Shown here: piece after piece, positions 63,072 through 64,000 of the stretch
Layout: the number at the start of each line of letters is the position of its first letter
How positions within the stretch are numbered: the stretch's first letter is position 1
Assembly: GCA_044221135.1 (NCBI GenBank)
Contig: JBGAPT010000001.1
Location: 129,856 to 193,855, forward strand
DNA from: UBA4722 sp044221135
GTDB lineage: Bacteria > Pseudomonadota > Gammaproteobacteria > DSM-16500
Direction of reading: 5' to 3'
DNA: 64,000 bases
Notes under the pieces: generated by a model
What the model was told of the DNA's origin: nothing
What the model saw: only the letters and a program-made list of their open reading frames with translations
The model's database searches: none
Position numbers and translations under genes: made by a program

Positions 63072-63722
63072 TTAAACATCTTTTTCGTATATTCTCAACG
63101 CCGCTTCAACACTTTCCCGCAGTTTCAATAATTGGCCATGAAAAAAATGCCCCGCACCCGGTAAACGAATTAACCGTGGCTTAGGTTGTAACGTGTCTAT
63201 CCATGCATACACTTCTTGCGGTGAAACAACTTCATCTTCTTCCCCTTGAATAACAAGCCAAGGGCAATTAACGGGTGCTAACGGAGGAGATAAAAAGCGA
63301 GACACCTGCGGCGCCACGCTAAGCAATTGTGTTACAGACAGTTTTGTTGCAGCAGAGGCTGCCACGAAACCGCCAAATGAAAAACCAGCAAGCCATACTG
63401 CATCCTCAGGAAAAAGCGTTCGCAGCCAATTAGCAAGCTCAATGACATCCGCTGTTTCACCTCGCCCTTCATCATGAACACCGGTACTCTTGCCTACACC
63501 ACGAAAATTAAACCGCACTGTACGCAATCCTAAATTATGAAATGCACGTGCAAGCGTACTCACTACTTTATTCTGCATAGTGCCGCCATACAAAGGATGT
63601 GGATGACAAATAATAACAGATGCAATCGGCGGATTTTTTTCAGGTACAGTCGTTAATACTTCAATATCACCCGCAGAACCGGGAAATAAAAATGTACTTT
63701 CTTGAGCAGGAAAAAATAACAT
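63072..63722 (-). CDS. Alpha/beta hydrolase
   Basis: A 216-residue alpha/beta hydrolase of the YqjP/Bem46-like small cytoplasmic type. It has ICHPHPLYGGTMQNKVVSTL around the oxyanion region, the nucleophile elbow AGFSFGGF with the serine near residue 115, the acid in VIQGEEDEVVSPQEV and the histidine in GAGHFFHG. There is no signal peptide. The natural substrate is unknown; the family includes thioesterase- and esterase-like enzymes. It lies alone, with the unknown membrane protein downstream. Confidence 0.85.
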   Translation of the reverse strand: MLFFPAQESTFLFPGSAGDIEVLTTVPEKNPPIASVIICHPHPLYGGTMQNKVVSTLARAFHNLGLRTVRFNFRGVGKSTGVHDEGRGETADVIELANWLRTLFPEDAVWLAGFSFGGFVAASAATKLSVTQLLSVAPQVSRFLSPPLAPVNCPWLVIQGEEDEVVSPQEVYAWIDTLQPKPRLIRLPGAGHFFHGQLLKLRESVEAALRIYEKDV

Positions 63723-63851
63723 TTGTTATTACCTATAAAATCAATAAAACAATGCGCCTCATTGACATCAAACTAAGTGTTATCATTACAAGCAGCTTCA
63801 TAAAACTATTCAGCACTAAGGTATCCCCACAAATTTACTACCATGTGTCAT

Positions 63852-63867
63852 CCCCGCCTGCGCGGGG
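63852..63867. repeat. GC-rich hairpin in the terminal intergenic region
   Basis: CCCCGC-CTGC-GCGGGG, preceded by TGTCAT, is related to the palindromes at 46338-46432. The region 63723-64000 shows no convincing complete gene. A minus-strand frame entering from the window edge and stopping at 63932 (ending NKMTALGMPRY) could be the tail of a gene outside, but about 22 residues are too few to judge. Confidence 0.5.
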
Positions 63868-64000
63868 AGGCATTGTTGCGTGGAGATTTATTTAAACACG
63901 AATACTTTTCCATGCAACGTTTAAAAAATACTCAATAACGGGGCATCCCTAATGCAGTCATTTTATTCAAAACATTAATCTTTGCAGTAATCTCATTTTT

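Noticed and set aside
63932..64000. Minus-strand frame entering from the window edge
   Set aside because: Only about 22 codons are visible, too short to support a gene call; noted in the last intergenic entry.

Overview
The window is an AT-rich chromosomal segment from a gammaproteobacterium, best placed in the Legionellales (Legionella/Coxiella relatives). This is inferred from gene content: an LbtU-like outer-membrane porin, the tpiA-secG-tRNA-Leu-nuoA-N block, an aceE-aceF-lpd operon, ibaG-murA, yajC-secD-secF and short palindromic intergenic repeats. No protein names a genus outright. One undetermined base (n at 17670) shows the sequence is a draft or scaffolded assembly.

Layout. 1-9 kb: release factor RF3 (cut by the window edge), RimI, and the complete pyruvate dehydrogenase operon aceE-aceF-lpd on the minus strand. 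8-10.4 kb: ampE, then ibaG-murA. 11.8-14.3 kb: three genes for UDP-4-amino-arabinose type sugar chemistry (SMR-type flippase subunit, ArnB-like aminotransferase, ArnA-like dehydrogenase/decarboxylase). 14.6-17 kb: a 2-Cys peroxiredoxin and an LbtU-like porin, each with a clear terminator. 17.3-25 kb: RNase T (broken at the n), bifunctional PutA, a CDF metal exporter, a GT39-type glycosyltransferase and a cysteine desulfurase. 25.2-28.4 kb: a tightly overlapping trio of GT2 glycosyltransferase, methyltransferase and GT-C-like membrane protein. 28.4-29.2 kb: a repeat-rich non-coding region. 29.2-31.7 kb: trmJ, suhB and an MqsRA-type toxin-antitoxin pair with its operators. 32-38 kb: secF-secD-yajC and queA, with a DUF4143-type ATPase where tgt normally sits. 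38.7-53.4 kb: the 14-gene complex I operon nuoA-N, with nuoB frameshifted as written. 53.5-54.9 kb: tRNA-Leu(GAG), secG, tpiA. 54.9-59.1 kb: a large coiled-coil protein and an Ig-like-domain protein, both unknown. 59.2-61.9 kb: feoABC with a candidate Fur box. 62-63.7 kb: a membrane protein and an alpha/beta hydrolase.

Most of the window is core metabolism: pyruvate oxidation, respiratory complex I, proline oxidation, Sec secretion, peptidoglycan synthesis and ferrous iron uptake. The accessory layer is the envelope-sugar genes, the toxin-antitoxin pair, the ATPase and the possible secreted or effector-like proteins.

The most unusual signal is a dispersed non-coding element of about 230-320 bp, present three times (17.1, 28.4 and 28.9 kb). 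Each copy folds into a long hairpin whose stem sequence differs between copies while staying complementary. Its tip carries two small hairpins that expose GGA in the loop, one matching the CsrA/RsmA recognition consensus. This suggests a structured RNA or structured mobile repeat that could bind CsrA. Several other palindromic repeat families and a MITE-like element occur in the intergenic spaces.
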